NCBI GenBank assembly: GCA_023443285.1
Contig: JAEZVB010000102.1
Span: 1 to 33,958, forward strand
Length of the DNA stretch: 33,958 nucleotides
Direction of reading: 5' to 3'
DNA from: Bacillota bacterium
GTDB taxonomy: Bacteria; Bacillota; Negativicutes; Sporomusales; Sporomusaceae
Translations under genes and position numbers: made by a program
The notes under the pieces: model-generated
What the model was told of the DNA's origin: nothing
Database searches by the model: none
What the model saw: the letters and a program-made list of their open reading frames with translations, nothing else
Part shown: in pieces, positions 23,885 to 32,942 of the stretch
How the letters are laid out: the number at the start of each line of letters is the position of its first letter
Numbering within the stretch: the stretch's first letter is position 1

Positions 23885-24958
23885 ATGCAACGAAAGCAAA
23901 CACGTCCTGTACAAATTGGTAAAATGGCAGTAGGTGGAGATGCTCCCATATCGGTTCAATCTATGACGAATACCCGCACTGATAATGTTGCTGATACTGT
24001 AGCACAAATAAAGCGGCTTATGGATGCCGGTTGCGATATAATTCGGGTTGCTGTTCCTGATATTTCTGCCGCTCAGGCGATAGAGCAGATAAAAACATCC
24101 GTATATGATGTTCCGCTTATTGCAGATATTCATTTTGATTATCGGCTGGCCATTGCTGCTATGGAACGTGGCGTGGATGGTCTACGTTTAAATCCCGGTA
24201 ATATTGGTGAAGCCGATCATGTTGCCATAGTTGTTAAGGAGGCCAAAAGGCGGAAAATTCCTATTAGGATCGGGGTTAATGCCGGATCACTAAGCAAAGC
24301 AATACTTGCTAAGCATGGTGGGCATCCAACGCCGGAGGGAATGGTTGAAAGTGCTCTAAGTCATATTGACATTTTGGAACGTCTAGACTTTAATGATATT
24401 AAAATATCGTTAAAAGCGCATGATGTACCACTTACGGTTAAAGCCTATCAACTTATGGCAGAAGCCGTAAATTATCCACTACATTTAGGCATTACTGAAG
24501 CTGGAACAATACGCTCTGGCGTAATCAAGTCAGCTGTGGGTATTGGTGCGCTTTTAGCTCAGGGCATTGGTGATACAATCAGGGTGTCGCTAACAGGTGA
24601 TCCGGTAGAAGAAGTACATGTTGCTAATGAGATTCTGAAGTCATTAGGATTACGAAGGTATGGGCCTACCCTCATATCTTGTCCAACCTGCGGGCGTTGC
24701 CAGATCAATTTAGTTGATGTTGCTGAGTCAGTAGAAAATAAACTAAAGTCCATGAAAAATCCGATTACGGTCGCCGTCATGGGTTGTGTAGTAAACGGAC
24801 CTGGAGAAGCTAGAGATGCTGATGTTGGTATTGCTGGTGGTAAAGGTGAGGGTCTGCTATTCAGTAAAGGTGAGATTATTCGTAAAGTACCGGAAGGCGA
24901 ACTGGTAAGTGCACTATTTGCTGAAATTGATAAACTTAATAAGGAGGCTAATATTTAA
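23885..24958 (+). CDS. ispG: (E)-4-hydroxy-3-methylbut-2-enyl-diphosphate synthase
   Basis: Iron-sulfur enzyme of the MEP pathway, which converts ME-cPP to HMBPP using two electrons from ferredoxin or flavodoxin. A TIM-barrel N-terminal part has ISVQSMTNTRTDNV and LIADIHFDYRLA. The C-terminal part has cluster ligands C266 and C269 (CPTCGRC) and C301 (GCVVNGPGEA) with E308. About 357 residues. ATG 23885 gives the family start MQRKQTRPVQIG; GTG 23876 is an alternative adding three residues. The stop overlaps proS as TAATG. A ferredoxin gene lies in the same cluster upstream. Confidence 0.96.
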   Translation: MQRKQTRPVQIGKMAVGGDAPISVQSMTNTRTDNVADTVAQIKRLMDAGCDIIRVAVPDISAAQAIEQIKTSVYDVPLIADIHFDYRLAIAAMERGVDGLRLNPGNIGEADHVAIVVKEAKRRKIPIRIGVNAGSLSKAILAKHGGHPTPEGMVESALSHIDILERLDFNDIKISLKAHDVPLTVKAYQLMAEAVNYPLHLGITEAGTIRSGVIKSAVGIGALLAQGIGDTIRVSLTGDPVEEVHVANEILKSLGLRRYGPTLISCPTCGRCQINLVDVAESVENKLKSMKNPITVAVMGCVVNGPGEARDADVGIAGGKGEGLLFSKGEIIRKVPEGELVSALFAEIDKLNKEANI

Positions 24959-26676
24959 TGCGTTTTTCCCAATTATTTGCACCCACATTACGAGAGACTC
25001 CGGCTGAAGCCGAAGTAGTAAGTCATCAATTAATGCTTAGAGCTGGTTTTATTCGTAAAGCCGCAGGTGGAGTATATTCATATTTGCCGCTGGCACTACG
25101 AGTACTAAAAAAAATTGAGACAATTGTACGCGAAGAAATGGATGCCAAAGGTGGGCAAGAGCTGGCGATGCCTATTGTCCAGCCTGCAGAAATGTGGCAG
25201 GAAACTGGGCGCTGGAGTGTTTATGGCGACGAAATGTTCCGTTTAAAAGATCGCCATAATCGTAATTTTTGTTTGGGGCCTACTCACGAAGAAATGATTA
25301 CGACTCTTGTCCGTGGGGATGTTCGTTCTTATCGTCAACTACCGCTGATGCTGTATCAAATTCAAAACAAATACCGTGATGAAATTAGGCCGAGATTTGG
25401 CCTTATGCGTGGTCGTGAATTCATTATGAAAGACTTGTATTCGTTTGATCGTGACGAAGCAGGTCTTGATGAAAGCTATAATAAAATGTATGATGCATAT
25501 TCCCGCATCTTTACCCGTTGTGGATTGACCTTTCGGGCGGTGGAAGCAGACTCAGGAGCTATCGGTGGTAGTGGTTCTCATGAATTTATGGTAATTGCTG
25601 AATCTGGAGAAGCTGGTATTGTATACTGTGGAAACTGTGATTATGCCGCTAATGATGAGAAAGCAGAATTACATCCGATTAGTATTCCGACTGAGGAGAT
25701 GCTGCCGCTAACTGAAAAAGCTACTCCGGGAATGAAGACCATTTCTGATGTCAGTCAGTTTCTCGGTGTTACACCCGAAAAGACGATTAAGACATTAGCT
25801 TACAGGACTGATAGCGGTAGTATTGTACTAGCGCTTGTTCGGGGAGATCATGAAGTAAATGAGATCAAATTATTAAATAAAGTCGGTTGCATTCAGTTGG
25901 ATATGGCTAATGAGGAAGCTATCACTAGTGCATTAGCCAGTCAAGCAGGCTATATCGGGCCTGTTGGCCTTGATGATAAAGAGAATATCATTATTGTTGC
26001 CGATGCTACTGTTATGAATATGAATAATGCTGTATGCGGTGCTAACAAACTGGATACACATTATATTAACGTTAATCCAGGCCGCGATTTTAAACCGTCC
26101 AGCGTTACAGATCTTCGTTTGATACAGGAAAGTGATCCTTGTCCTCACTGTGGTGCTCTTGTTAAAACTGCCAGAGGTATCGAGGTTGGTCAGGTATTTA
26201 AGCTATTTACCAAATATAGTAGTGCACTCCATGCTAATTTTATTGACGTAGATGGCAAAGAAAAACCTATGGTTATGGGTTGCTATGGAGTTGGTGTCAG
26301 CCGGACAATGGCAGCGGCTATTGAACAAAATTATGATCAGAATGGTATTATTTGGCCTGCGCCGATTGCGCCGTACCATGTTGTTGTTATTCCTGTCAGC
26401 AATAAAGATGAAATGCAGATGGCTTTAGCAGAAAAAATATATGCTGAGTTAAATTCTAAAAAAATAGAAGCCATTCTGGATGATCGTAATGAGCGGCCAG
26501 GTGTTAAATTTAAAGATGCCGACCTTATTGGCTATCCGGTTAAGATCACAATCGGTCCCAAAGCTATTAACGAAAATTTAATTGAGGTTAAACTTCGGCG
26601 AACTGGGGAAACGTTTTATTTTGGACAGGAAGAATATCTTAATAAGGTTATAGAGCTTTTGACAAAACTGATGTAG
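24958..26676 (+). CDS. proS: Prolyl-tRNA synthetase, bacterial type
   Basis: Class II aminoacyl-tRNA synthetase of 572 residues, bacterial long type. An N-terminal catalytic part includes LPLALRVLKKIETIVREEMD, the ETGRW and GPTHEEM motifs, and RDEIRPRFGLMRGREFIMKD. The YbaK-like editing insertion (about 230-400) removes mischarged alanine. The motif 3 region is MGCYGVGVSRTMAAAIEQ, and the C-terminal anticodon-binding domain has DDRNERPGVKFKDADL. ATG 24958 overlaps the ispG stop by one base behind AAGGAGGCTAATATT. A strong terminator follows. Confidence 0.97.
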   Translation: MRFSQLFAPTLRETPAEAEVVSHQLMLRAGFIRKAAGGVYSYLPLALRVLKKIETIVREEMDAKGGQELAMPIVQPAEMWQETGRWSVYGDEMFRLKDRHNRNFCLGPTHEEMITTLVRGDVRSYRQLPLMLYQIQNKYRDEIRPRFGLMRGREFIMKDLYSFDRDEAGLDESYNKMYDAYSRIFTRCGLTFRAVEADSGAIGGSGSHEFMVIAESGEAGIVYCGNCDYAANDEKAELHPISIPTEEMLPLTEKATPGMKTISDVSQFLGVTPEKTIKTLAYRTDSGSIVLALVRGDHEVNEIKLLNKVGCIQLDMANEEAITSALASQAGYIGPVGLDDKENIIIVADATVMNMNNAVCGANKLDTHYINVNPGRDFKPSSVTDLRLIQESDPCPHCGALVKTARGIEVGQVFKLFTKYSSALHANFIDVDGKEKPMVMGCYGVGVSRTMAAAIEQNYDQNGIIWPAPIAPYHVVVIPVSNKDEMQMALAEKIYAELNSKKIEAILDDRNERPGVKFKDADLIGYPVKITIGPKAINENLIEVKLRRTGETFYFGQEEYLNKVIELLTKLM

Positions 26677-26689
26677 TCAATTTATACCT

Positions 26690-26717
26690 AAAGGCGTGAT
26701 AGCGATCACGCCTTTTT
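26690..26717 (+). terminator. Intrinsic terminator after proS
   Basis: AAAGGCGTGAT (26690-26700) and ATCACGCCTTT (26705-26715) form an 11-base stem with a 4-base loop, followed by TT. It closes the pyrH-to-proS block. Confidence 0.9.
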
Positions 26718-26751
26718 AGCTATAAGGGATAGTACTATGGGAGGTGTGACA

Positions 26752-27423
26752 ATGGCACCAATCAGTGAAATAGATATTATGTTACGATTAGTCGTGTCTT
26801 GTATTCTTGGTGGCTTAATCGGTTTTGAACGCGAGAGCTTGGATCGCCCTGCTGGCTTGCGCACTCACATTTTGGTATGTGTAGGGTCAGCATTAATGAC
26901 ACTTGTATCTATTTATGGGTTTACTAATTTTGACACTGTTACCAAGGATCCTGGACGAATTGCAGCTCAAGTAGTAAGTGGGATTGGTTTTTTAGGAGCT
27001 GGAACTATTCTGCGCGAGGGTTTGACTGTGACTGGGCTTACTACTGCAGCCAGTTTGTGGGTTGTTGCCGGGATTGGGCTAGCTATTGGCTGTGGGCTAT
27101 TCTTTGCGGGCATTGCTGGGACTGCTTTAGTATTTGTAACCTTAGTATTGTTCGGGCAAATGGAACGGCGTCATTGGAGCAATAAGCATCGTAACAGGAT
27201 TAAAATTGTGGTACGTGATCAACCAGGGCAACTTGGGCGAGTTGGAATTTTTTTCGGGAAACATGACATTAGTATTAAGAATATAACGATGCATCATATC
27301 CCTGAACAAAAAGTGATAAACATCGAGTTTGTATTAATAATCCCGTCAAATGTTGATATGATACAGATATTTACTGAACTTAGTGAAATAGACGGAGTGC
27401 TTTCCATTGATAAACCGTGGTAA
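26752..27423 (+). CDS. MgtC/SapB family membrane protein
   Basis: 223 residues. The N-terminal 150 residues are the MgtC/SapB transmembrane domain with the family blocks LGGLIGFERE, RPAGLRTHILVCVGSALM, RIAAQVVSGIGFLGAGTI and GLTTAASLWVVAGIGLA. The C-terminal 80 residues are an ACT-like soluble domain. MgtC of Salmonella is linked to Mg2+ limitation and inhibits the F-type ATPase; the wider family role is unclear. I choose ATG 26752 because GGGAGGTGTGACA directly precedes it; the earlier in-frame ATG 26737 lies in that site. It is not part of the usual proS-polC neighbourhood of Bacillus, so it is an insertion in this lineage. Confidence 0.92.
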   Translation: MAPISEIDIMLRLVVSCILGGLIGFERESLDRPAGLRTHILVCVGSALMTLVSIYGFTNFDTVTKDPGRIAAQVVSGIGFLGAGTILREGLTVTGLTTAASLWVVAGIGLAIGCGLFFAGIAGTALVFVTLVLFGQMERRHWSNKHRNRIKIVVRDQPGQLGRVGIFFGKHDISIKNITMHHIPEQKVINIEFVLIIPSNVDMIQIFTELSEIDGVLSIDKPW

Positions 27424-27458
27424 AATAGAAATGACCTGTTATTGATGGGAGAGGTTTA

Positions 27459-30400
27459 ATGTCTAGTTATTGTATTATTCCGGAAAACTGCGAAAGTTTT
27501 TTTCAGTTTGTAGAACATTTACCGGTTGATGAGGTTAATCGGGATTTATTAAGAGCAGCGAAAGTTAACAAAGTTGAAGTTAACTCGTTTGCTAAAACGT
27601 GGATCATATATATAACTGTAGCCAAAATTGTTGCTGAACAGACCCTTGCTATTGCCGCTAAGCATCTATGTCAGCAATGTGATTTAGCTAGTGTAGTTTT
27701 TGATCAGCAACAAAAAGATCTTCAGCAATATCTGACTGAAAGCTGGCCGCAATTTGCTGAAAAAGTTGCAGAGGGGCATTATGCGACCAAACATCTGCTT
27801 TTAAATGCCGTGTGGTCATATGATAATGAGACGATTAGCCTTGAAACTATTGGGGGATTGTCAACCGATATTTTGGCAGAACGTGGTATAGAACGGATCA
27901 TCAAGACCTTTATTAAACGGGAGTTTGGTCATGGTTGTGAAGTCGAGTTTCGTGCTTCAGCGATCGAAGAAATAGTGGAATGTGATGATGCAGCACTATT
28001 TACTCCTGAGTATAAGGAAGCTCTTAAGGATGCCGGTACGGTACAGGATAAACCAAAAGCAAACGCAAGTCCGATTGTATTTGGCCGCAATATCCGTGGT
28101 GCGGCAGATGCTGTCCAACCGATAACCGCCATTCAAGAAGAAGCACGTAATGTAATACTTAGTGGCCAGATTATTAACCATGAGTTGAAAGAATTGAAAT
28201 CAGGCCGATTTTTGCTGACCTATGATCTTGTTGATCGTACTGATGGTATTAGCGGTAAGGCGTTCTTTGATAATAAAGAGCAGTTTGACAAAGCGGCTGC
28301 TTCTATCAAAAATGGTATGATGGTGACTGTCAAGGGGACAGTGCAGTATGATAAATTTGCGAATGAGTTAACCTTATTTACTGACAGTATGTGCCGGATA
28401 GAAAAAGCAGCCGAGCGTCAAGACGATGCGCCTGTTCGTCGGGTAGAATTACACGCACATACCCGTATGAGTGCTTTGGATGCAGTAGTTTCCGCTAAGA
28501 ACTTGATCAAAACAGCTGCTAAGTGGGGGCATCCTGCCATTGCCATTACCGATCATGGAGTAGTCCAAGCGTTCCCGGAAGCCTATGAAGAAGCTGCCGG
28601 TCTTGGCGTCAAAGTGATTTACGGGATGGAAGGCTATTTGTTTGACGACGATATTAATCAAGCTCGCCATATTATCATTTTGGCCAAAAACAATATTGGT
28701 CTTCGCAATCTGTACCGCATGGTATCTATATCACATCTTAGGTATCTACATCGTACACCACGTATACCCCGCTTAATATTAAACGATTACCGGGAAGGGC
28801 TGATATTAGGTTCGGCCTGTGAAGCGGGTGAATTAATTCATGCCATGATTAATGGTGCTAGCCAGGAAGAATTACTTTCGATTGCTAGTTTTTACGACTA
28901 TCTTGAGATTCAGCCAACTGGCAATAATGAATTTTTATTACGGAAGGGCAAGATTGCCGATGAAGAAGGTTTACGTAATATCAACAGAAAAGTTTGTGAA
29001 ATTGGTGCGCAATTAGGTAAGCCGGTAGCGGCTACCTGCGATGTACACTTTTTAAATCCAGAAGATGAAGTATATCGTCGCATCCTAATGGCAGGCCAGG
29101 GCTATGATGATGCCGATAAGCAACCACCGCTTTATTTTCGGACAACTGACGAAATGTTGGCAGAGTTTATCTATCTTGGAAAAGAGAAAGCCTATGAAGT
29201 AGTAGTAGAGGCACCCCGGCAAATCAATGACCTTATTGAAATTGTCAAACCTATTCCGGAAGAATTGTATTCGCCGCAAATACCGGGAGCAGAAGAAGAC
29301 ATTAAGTCGATGTCGTACCAAAGAGCGCAGCAGCTTTACGGAACACCATTACCTGAGATTGTTGCTAAACGGCTTGAGTATGAGCTCAATTCGATAATTA
29401 ACCACGGTTTTGCGGTATTATATCTTATTGCCCATAAACTTGTAAAAAAATCGATGGATGATGGATATTTAGTTGGTTCCAGGGGTTCAGTAGGTTCTTC
29501 CTTTGTTGCTACAATGACAGGCATAACCGAAGTTAACCCCTTGCCGCCACATTGGCGCTGCCCCAGTTGCTGCTATAGTGAATTTATTACTGATGGTAGT
29601 TTCGGCGGCGGATTCGATTTACCAGATAAGGCTTGTCCTAACTGCCAGAATGGTATGGAGAAGAACGGACATGACATCCCGTTTGCAGTATTTATGGGTT
29701 TTCATGGCGACAAAGTCCCTGATATTGATTTGAATTTTTCCGGCGATTATCAACCGGTTGCTCACAAATATACCGAAGAATTATTTGGACGTGATAATGT
29801 ATTTAGAGCGGGAACAATTGCTACTATCGCCGAAAAGACAGCCTATGGTTTTGTAAAGAATTATCTTAATGATAAAGGCAGTACTGCCCGTAATGCCTTT
29901 ATTAATAGCCTTCTAGCCGGTTGTACTGGTGTAAAACGGACTACTGGACAACATCCTGGTGGTATTATGGTTATACCTAGGGATATGGATGTGCATCACT
30001 TTACGCCAATCCAGTATCCGGCAGATGATAAGAATTCATCAACGATTACAACGCATTTTGATTATCACTCCATTAGCAGCCGACTTGTAAAGCTTGACAT
30101 TTTAGGGCATGACGATCCGACTGTTATTAAAATGCTGGAGGATTTGACTAATATTGATGCCAAAACAATTCCCTTTGATGACGCAGCGACGATGAGTTTA
30201 TTTTCTTCGACAGATGCGCTGAAGCTTACGCCGGAAGAACTTAACAGTACGGTTGCAACATTCGGTATACCGGAATTTGGGACTAAATTTGTAAGGCAAA
30301 TGCTTGATGATACTAAGCCTAAGACTTTCAGTGAATTGGTTCGCATAAGCGGTTTTTCCCACGGCACCGATGTTTGGCTTAATAATGCCCAAGACCTTAT

Positions 30401-31142
30401 TCGCAGTGGGACTGCAAAACTTTCTGAGGCCATCTCTACGCGGGATGATATAATGGTTTACCTTATGCATAAAGGGGTTGAGCCTTCGCTCGCATTTAAA
30501 ACTATGGAGAGTGTACGTAAAGGTAAGGGGATAAAGCCAGACGATGTTGAAAAAATACGGGCTAAAAATGTGCCTGAATGGTTTATTGAATCCTGCCAGA
30601 AAATTAAATACATGTTTCCTAAGGCGCATGCCGTGGCCTATGTAATGATGGCTTTTCGTATAGCCTATTGCAAAGTCCACCATCCATTGGCATTTTATGC
30701 TGCTTATTTTACGGTTCGCGCTACAGATTTTGATGCGGACTTGATTGTAAAGGGCGCTAAGATACTTAAGGATGAGCTTACTAATTTTGAGGAAAAAGGG
30801 AATGCGCTCTCAACTAAGGAGAAAAGTATCCAAACCATTCTAGAAATGGCGCATGAAATGTATTTGCGCGGTTTTGTTTTTCACCGAGTGGATTTATATA
30901 AATCAGACGCTGAAAAATTTCAGATAGTTGATAATGGACTTTTACCTCCGCTTGGTTCTTTACAAGGAGTTGGAGTTTCTGCTGCGCATAATATCGTAGC
31001 AGCTCGCCAAAACAAAGATTTTTCCTCCATTGAGGACTTGCGTTCTCGTAGCAGGGTTTCGAAAACGGTCATTGATATTCTGAAAAACCATGGTTGTTTA
31101 GAAGGTATGGATGATACAGACCAAATTAGATTGTTTGCGTAA
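27459..31142 (+). CDS. polC: DNA polymerase III alpha subunit PolC, lacking the exonuclease domain
   Basis: Replicative polymerase of Firmicutes, 1227 residues versus about 1437 in B. subtilis. N-terminal region about 1-220, OB fold about 225-320 (ILSGQIINHEL), then PHP with ELHAHTRMSALDAV around H332 and ITDHGVVQAFPEAY. The frame passes straight from VIYGMEGYLFDDD (ending about 398) to RHIIILAKNNIGLRNLYRM. In Bacillus PolC the DnaQ-like exonuclease (DVETTG and later motifs) is inserted here; none of those motifs occurs. The zinc finger (CPSCCYSEF and CPNCQNG), the catalytic PDIDLNFSG with D755 and D757, TGVKRTTGQHPGG and the C-terminal HhH are intact. ATG 27459 follows GGGAGAGGTTTA. Confidence 0.96.
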   Translation: MSSYCIIPENCESFFQFVEHLPVDEVNRDLLRAAKVNKVEVNSFAKTWIIYITVAKIVAEQTLAIAAKHLCQQCDLASVVFDQQQKDLQQYLTESWPQFAEKVAEGHYATKHLLLNAVWSYDNETISLETIGGLSTDILAERGIERIIKTFIKREFGHGCEVEFRASAIEEIVECDDAALFTPEYKEALKDAGTVQDKPKANASPIVFGRNIRGAADAVQPITAIQEEARNVILSGQIINHELKELKSGRFLLTYDLVDRTDGISGKAFFDNKEQFDKAAASIKNGMMVTVKGTVQYDKFANELTLFTDSMCRIEKAAERQDDAPVRRVELHAHTRMSALDAVVSAKNLIKTAAKWGHPAIAITDHGVVQAFPEAYEEAAGLGVKVIYGMEGYLFDDDINQARHIIILAKNNIGLRNLYRMVSISHLRYLHRTPRIPRLILNDYREGLILGSACEAGELIHAMINGASQEELLSIASFYDYLEIQPTGNNEFLLRKGKIADEEGLRNINRKVCEIGAQLGKPVAATCDVHFLNPEDEVYRRILMAGQGYDDADKQPPLYFRTTDEMLAEFIYLGKEKAYEVVVEAPRQINDLIEIVKPIPEELYSPQIPGAEEDIKSMSYQRAQQLYGTPLPEIVAKRLEYELNSIINHGFAVLYLIAHKLVKKSMDDGYLVGSRGSVGSSFVATMTGITEVNPLPPHWRCPSCCYSEFITDGSFGGGFDLPDKACPNCQNGMEKNGHDIPFAVFMGFHGDKVPDIDLNFSGDYQPVAHKYTEELFGRDNVFRAGTIATIAEKTAYGFVKNYLNDKGSTARNAFINSLLAGCTGVKRTTGQHPGGIMVIPRDMDVHHFTPIQYPADDKNSSTITTHFDYHSISSRLVKLDILGHDDPTVIKMLEDLTNIDAKTIPFDDAATMSLFSSTDALKLTPEELNSTVATFGIPEFGTKFVRQMLDDTKPKTFSELVRISGFSHGTDVWLNNAQDLIRSGTAKLSEAISTRDDIMVYLMHKGVEPSLAFKTMESVRKGKGIKPDDVEKIRAKNVPEWFIESCQKIKYMFPKAHAVAYVMMAFRIAYCKVHHPLAFYAAYFTVRATDFDADLIVKGAKILKDELTNFEEKGNALSTKEKSIQTILEMAHEMYLRGFVFHRVDLYKSDAEKFQIVDNGLLPPLGSLQGVGVSAAHNIVAARQNKDFSSIEDLRSRSRVSKTVIDILKNHGCLEGMDDTDQIRLFA

Positions 31143-31163
31143 ATAAATTTAGTGAAAAGCTGG

Positions 31164-31192
31164 TTGTAAAATTACCATTTTAGTGGTATAAT
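31164..31192 (+). promoter_or_regulatory. Promoter for the rimP-nusA-infB operon
   Basis: -35 TTGTAA (31164-31169), 17-base spacer and -10 TATAAT (31187-31192), with TG one base before the -10 (extended -10). Transcription should start near 31199, giving a leader of about 175 bases before rimP. Confidence 0.8.
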
Positions 31193-31198
31193 AGTTGA

Positions 31199-31374
31199 GT
31201 GTATAAAAGGTATTTGACTTTGGTAAGAGTGGGTATTGAGCACCCACTCTTTCATCGTATTTCAGCACTAGTCGATCTTACCATAATTAGGTATGATGGG
31301 TAGAATATTAGGAAACAATAACAAGTAAGAACTGGTACGGCTTAGTAAGCCCTAATAGGAGGTGTTAATCAATT
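31199..31374 (+). promoter_or_regulatory. rimP-nusA leader with competing stems (attenuator candidate)
   Basis: AAGAGTGGGT (31225-31234) pairs exactly with ACCCACTCTT (31242-31251), a 10-base terminator-like hairpin followed by only a short T run. TGGTAAGA (31221-31228) can instead pair with TCTTACCA (31276-31283), which would break the first hairpin by using its 5' arm. The rest of the leader holds a small GGCTT/AAGCC hairpin and the AGGAGGTG of rimP. In Bacillus, NusA is known to control its own operon by termination, so this is a plausible NusA-sensitive switch here. Confidence 0.5.
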
Positions 31375-31833
31375 GTGTCCAAAGATAAAATTGAATCAAT
31401 AGTAGAAGCCATTGTTTCTGATATTATTGCCAATAGCAAACTTGAATTGGTAGATGTTGAATATGTTAAGGAACGGGATTGGTATCTTAGAGTTTTTATC
31501 GATAAAGAAGCAGGCATTGAGATTGATGATTGCCAATGGCTGAGCGAACAGCTTGAAGCCAAGCTTGACGAAGGGGATGTAATCAAAGATCATTATTATC
31601 TTGAAGTTTCTTCGCCAGGTCTTGATCGTCCGCTTAAAAAAGAACGGGATTTTATTCGCCATGTTGGTGACAAGATAGAAGTAAAAACCTATGAGCCTAT
31701 TAATGGAGAGAAAATGATAGTAGGAACTCTTCTAGGGTTGCTTGACAAAAAAGTTCAAGTAGATCTTGATGGTAATACTGTTAGTATCCCTTTAGAAAAG
31801 ACGGCGCAGATAAGACTTCATATAGAGTTTTAA
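31375..31833 (+). CDS. rimP: Ribosome maturation factor RimP
   Basis: 152 residues (YlxS/YhbC family), needed for 30S subunit maturation. The N-terminal alpha/beta domain contains ELVDVEYVKERDWYLRVFID, then IDDCQWLSEQLEAKLDE and YYLEVSSPGLDRPLKKERDF, the family hallmark. A C-terminal Sm-like beta barrel follows. GTG 31375 lies nine bases after AGGAGGTG. It is first in the rimP-nusA-ylxR-ylxQ-infB operon. Confidence 0.96.
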   Translation: MSKDKIESIVEAIVSDIIANSKLELVDVEYVKERDWYLRVFIDKEAGIEIDDCQWLSEQLEAKLDEGDVIKDHYYLEVSSPGLDRPLKKERDFIRHVGDKIEVKTYEPINGEKMIVGTLLGLLDKKVQVDLDGNTVSIPLEKTAQIRLHIEF

Positions 31834-31862
31834 CAGGGAAAATTGAATAAGGAGGAATTGGT

Positions 31863-32942
31863 ATGAATGCAGAATTTATGCAGGCATTTGAACAACTGGG
31901 AAGAGAAAAGGGCATTGCGCCTGAAGTTCTGTTTGATGCAATTGAAGCAGCTTTGATTTCCGCATATAAACGTAATTTTGGCTCAGCACAGAATGTGAGG
32001 GTATCTCTTGAAAGAACTACCGGAGAAATTCATGTTTATGCCCGGAAAAATGTTGTTGAAGACGTTAGTGATGCGCGCCTTGAATTATCTCTTGCAGAGG
32101 CCAAGGCAATTGATCCACGCTTCGAACTTGAGGATGTAGTAGAACTTGAAGTTACTCCTAAAAATTTTGGGAGAATTGCTGCCCAAACGGCTAAACAAGT
32201 TGTTGTTCAACGTATTAGGGAAGCCGAACGGGGTATGATTTATGAAGAATTTTCTAACCGTGAGAGTGACATTGTAACAGGTATTGTTCAACGTATAGAA
32301 CAAAAGAATGTATTTATTGATTTGGGTAAGGCGGAAGCTATTTTGGCACCGTCTGAGCAAATACCCGATGAAATATATAAACATAACGACAGACTGAAAA
32401 CATACATAGTCGAAGTTAAAAAAACAACCAAAGGGCCACAAATTCTAGTATCTAGGACACACCCAGGTCTTTTAAAACGATTGTTTGAACTGGAAGTGCC
32501 GGAAATTCATGATGGTATTGTTGAATTAAAATCTGTAGCGCGTGAGCCAGGGCTACGATCTAAGATTGCGGTGTATTCTCGCGATGAAACTGTAGATCCA
32601 GTAGGTGCATGTGTTGGACATAAAGGCATGCGGGTACAGACCATTGTAAATGAACTCAAAGGCGAAAAAATAGATATTGTTAAATGGAATACTGATCCGG
32701 CCAAATATATAGCTAATGCATTAAGTCCTGCGAGAGTCCTTTCGGTTGAGGTTCAGGAAACAGAAAAAATGTCCAGGGTGGTTGTACCCGATTATCAACT
32801 TTCACTGGCGATTGGTAAAGAAGGACAGAATGCACGACTTGCAGCTAAGCTTACCGGCTGGAAAATTGATATTAAGAGCGAGTCTCAAGCTGCGCAATCG
32901 TCGAATTTGGCAGTGAGTTTGGCGCAGGAGGAATTGGTGTGA
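31863..32942 (+). CDS. nusA: Transcription termination/antitermination factor NusA
   Basis: 359 residues, similar to the Bacillus form without the extra acidic C-terminal repeats of E. coli. The N-terminal RNA polymerase-binding domain covers about 1-125. The S1 domain (about 135-200) has IVTGIVQRIEQKNVFIDLG. The two KH domains include DPVGACVGHKGMRVQTIVNE and LAIGKEGQNARLAAKLTGW. It promotes pausing and intrinsic termination, and may act back on the leader at 31199-31374. ATG 31863 follows AAGGAGGAATTGGT. The stop overlaps ylxR as GTGA. Confidence 0.97.
   Translation: MNAEFMQAFEQLGREKGIAPEVLFDAIEAALISAYKRNFGSAQNVRVSLERTTGEIHVYARKNVVEDVSDARLELSLAEAKAIDPRFELEDVVELEVTPKNFGRIAAQTAKQVVVQRIREAERGMIYEEFSNRESDIVTGIVQRIEQKNVFIDLGKAEAILAPSEQIPDEIYKHNDRLKTYIVEVKKTTKGPQILVSRTHPGLLKRLFELEVPEIHDGIVELKSVAREPGLRSKIAVYSRDETVDPVGACVGHKGMRVQTIVNELKGEKIDIVKWNTDPAKYIANALSPARVLSVEVQETEKMSRVVVPDYQLSLAIGKEGQNARLAAKLTGWKIDIKSESQAAQSSNLAVSLAQEELV

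Noticed and set aside
30198..30683. Minus-strand open frame of 161 codons inside polC
   Set aside because: Lies fully in the conserved polymerase domain; no motif or ribosome-binding site. It is a shadow.
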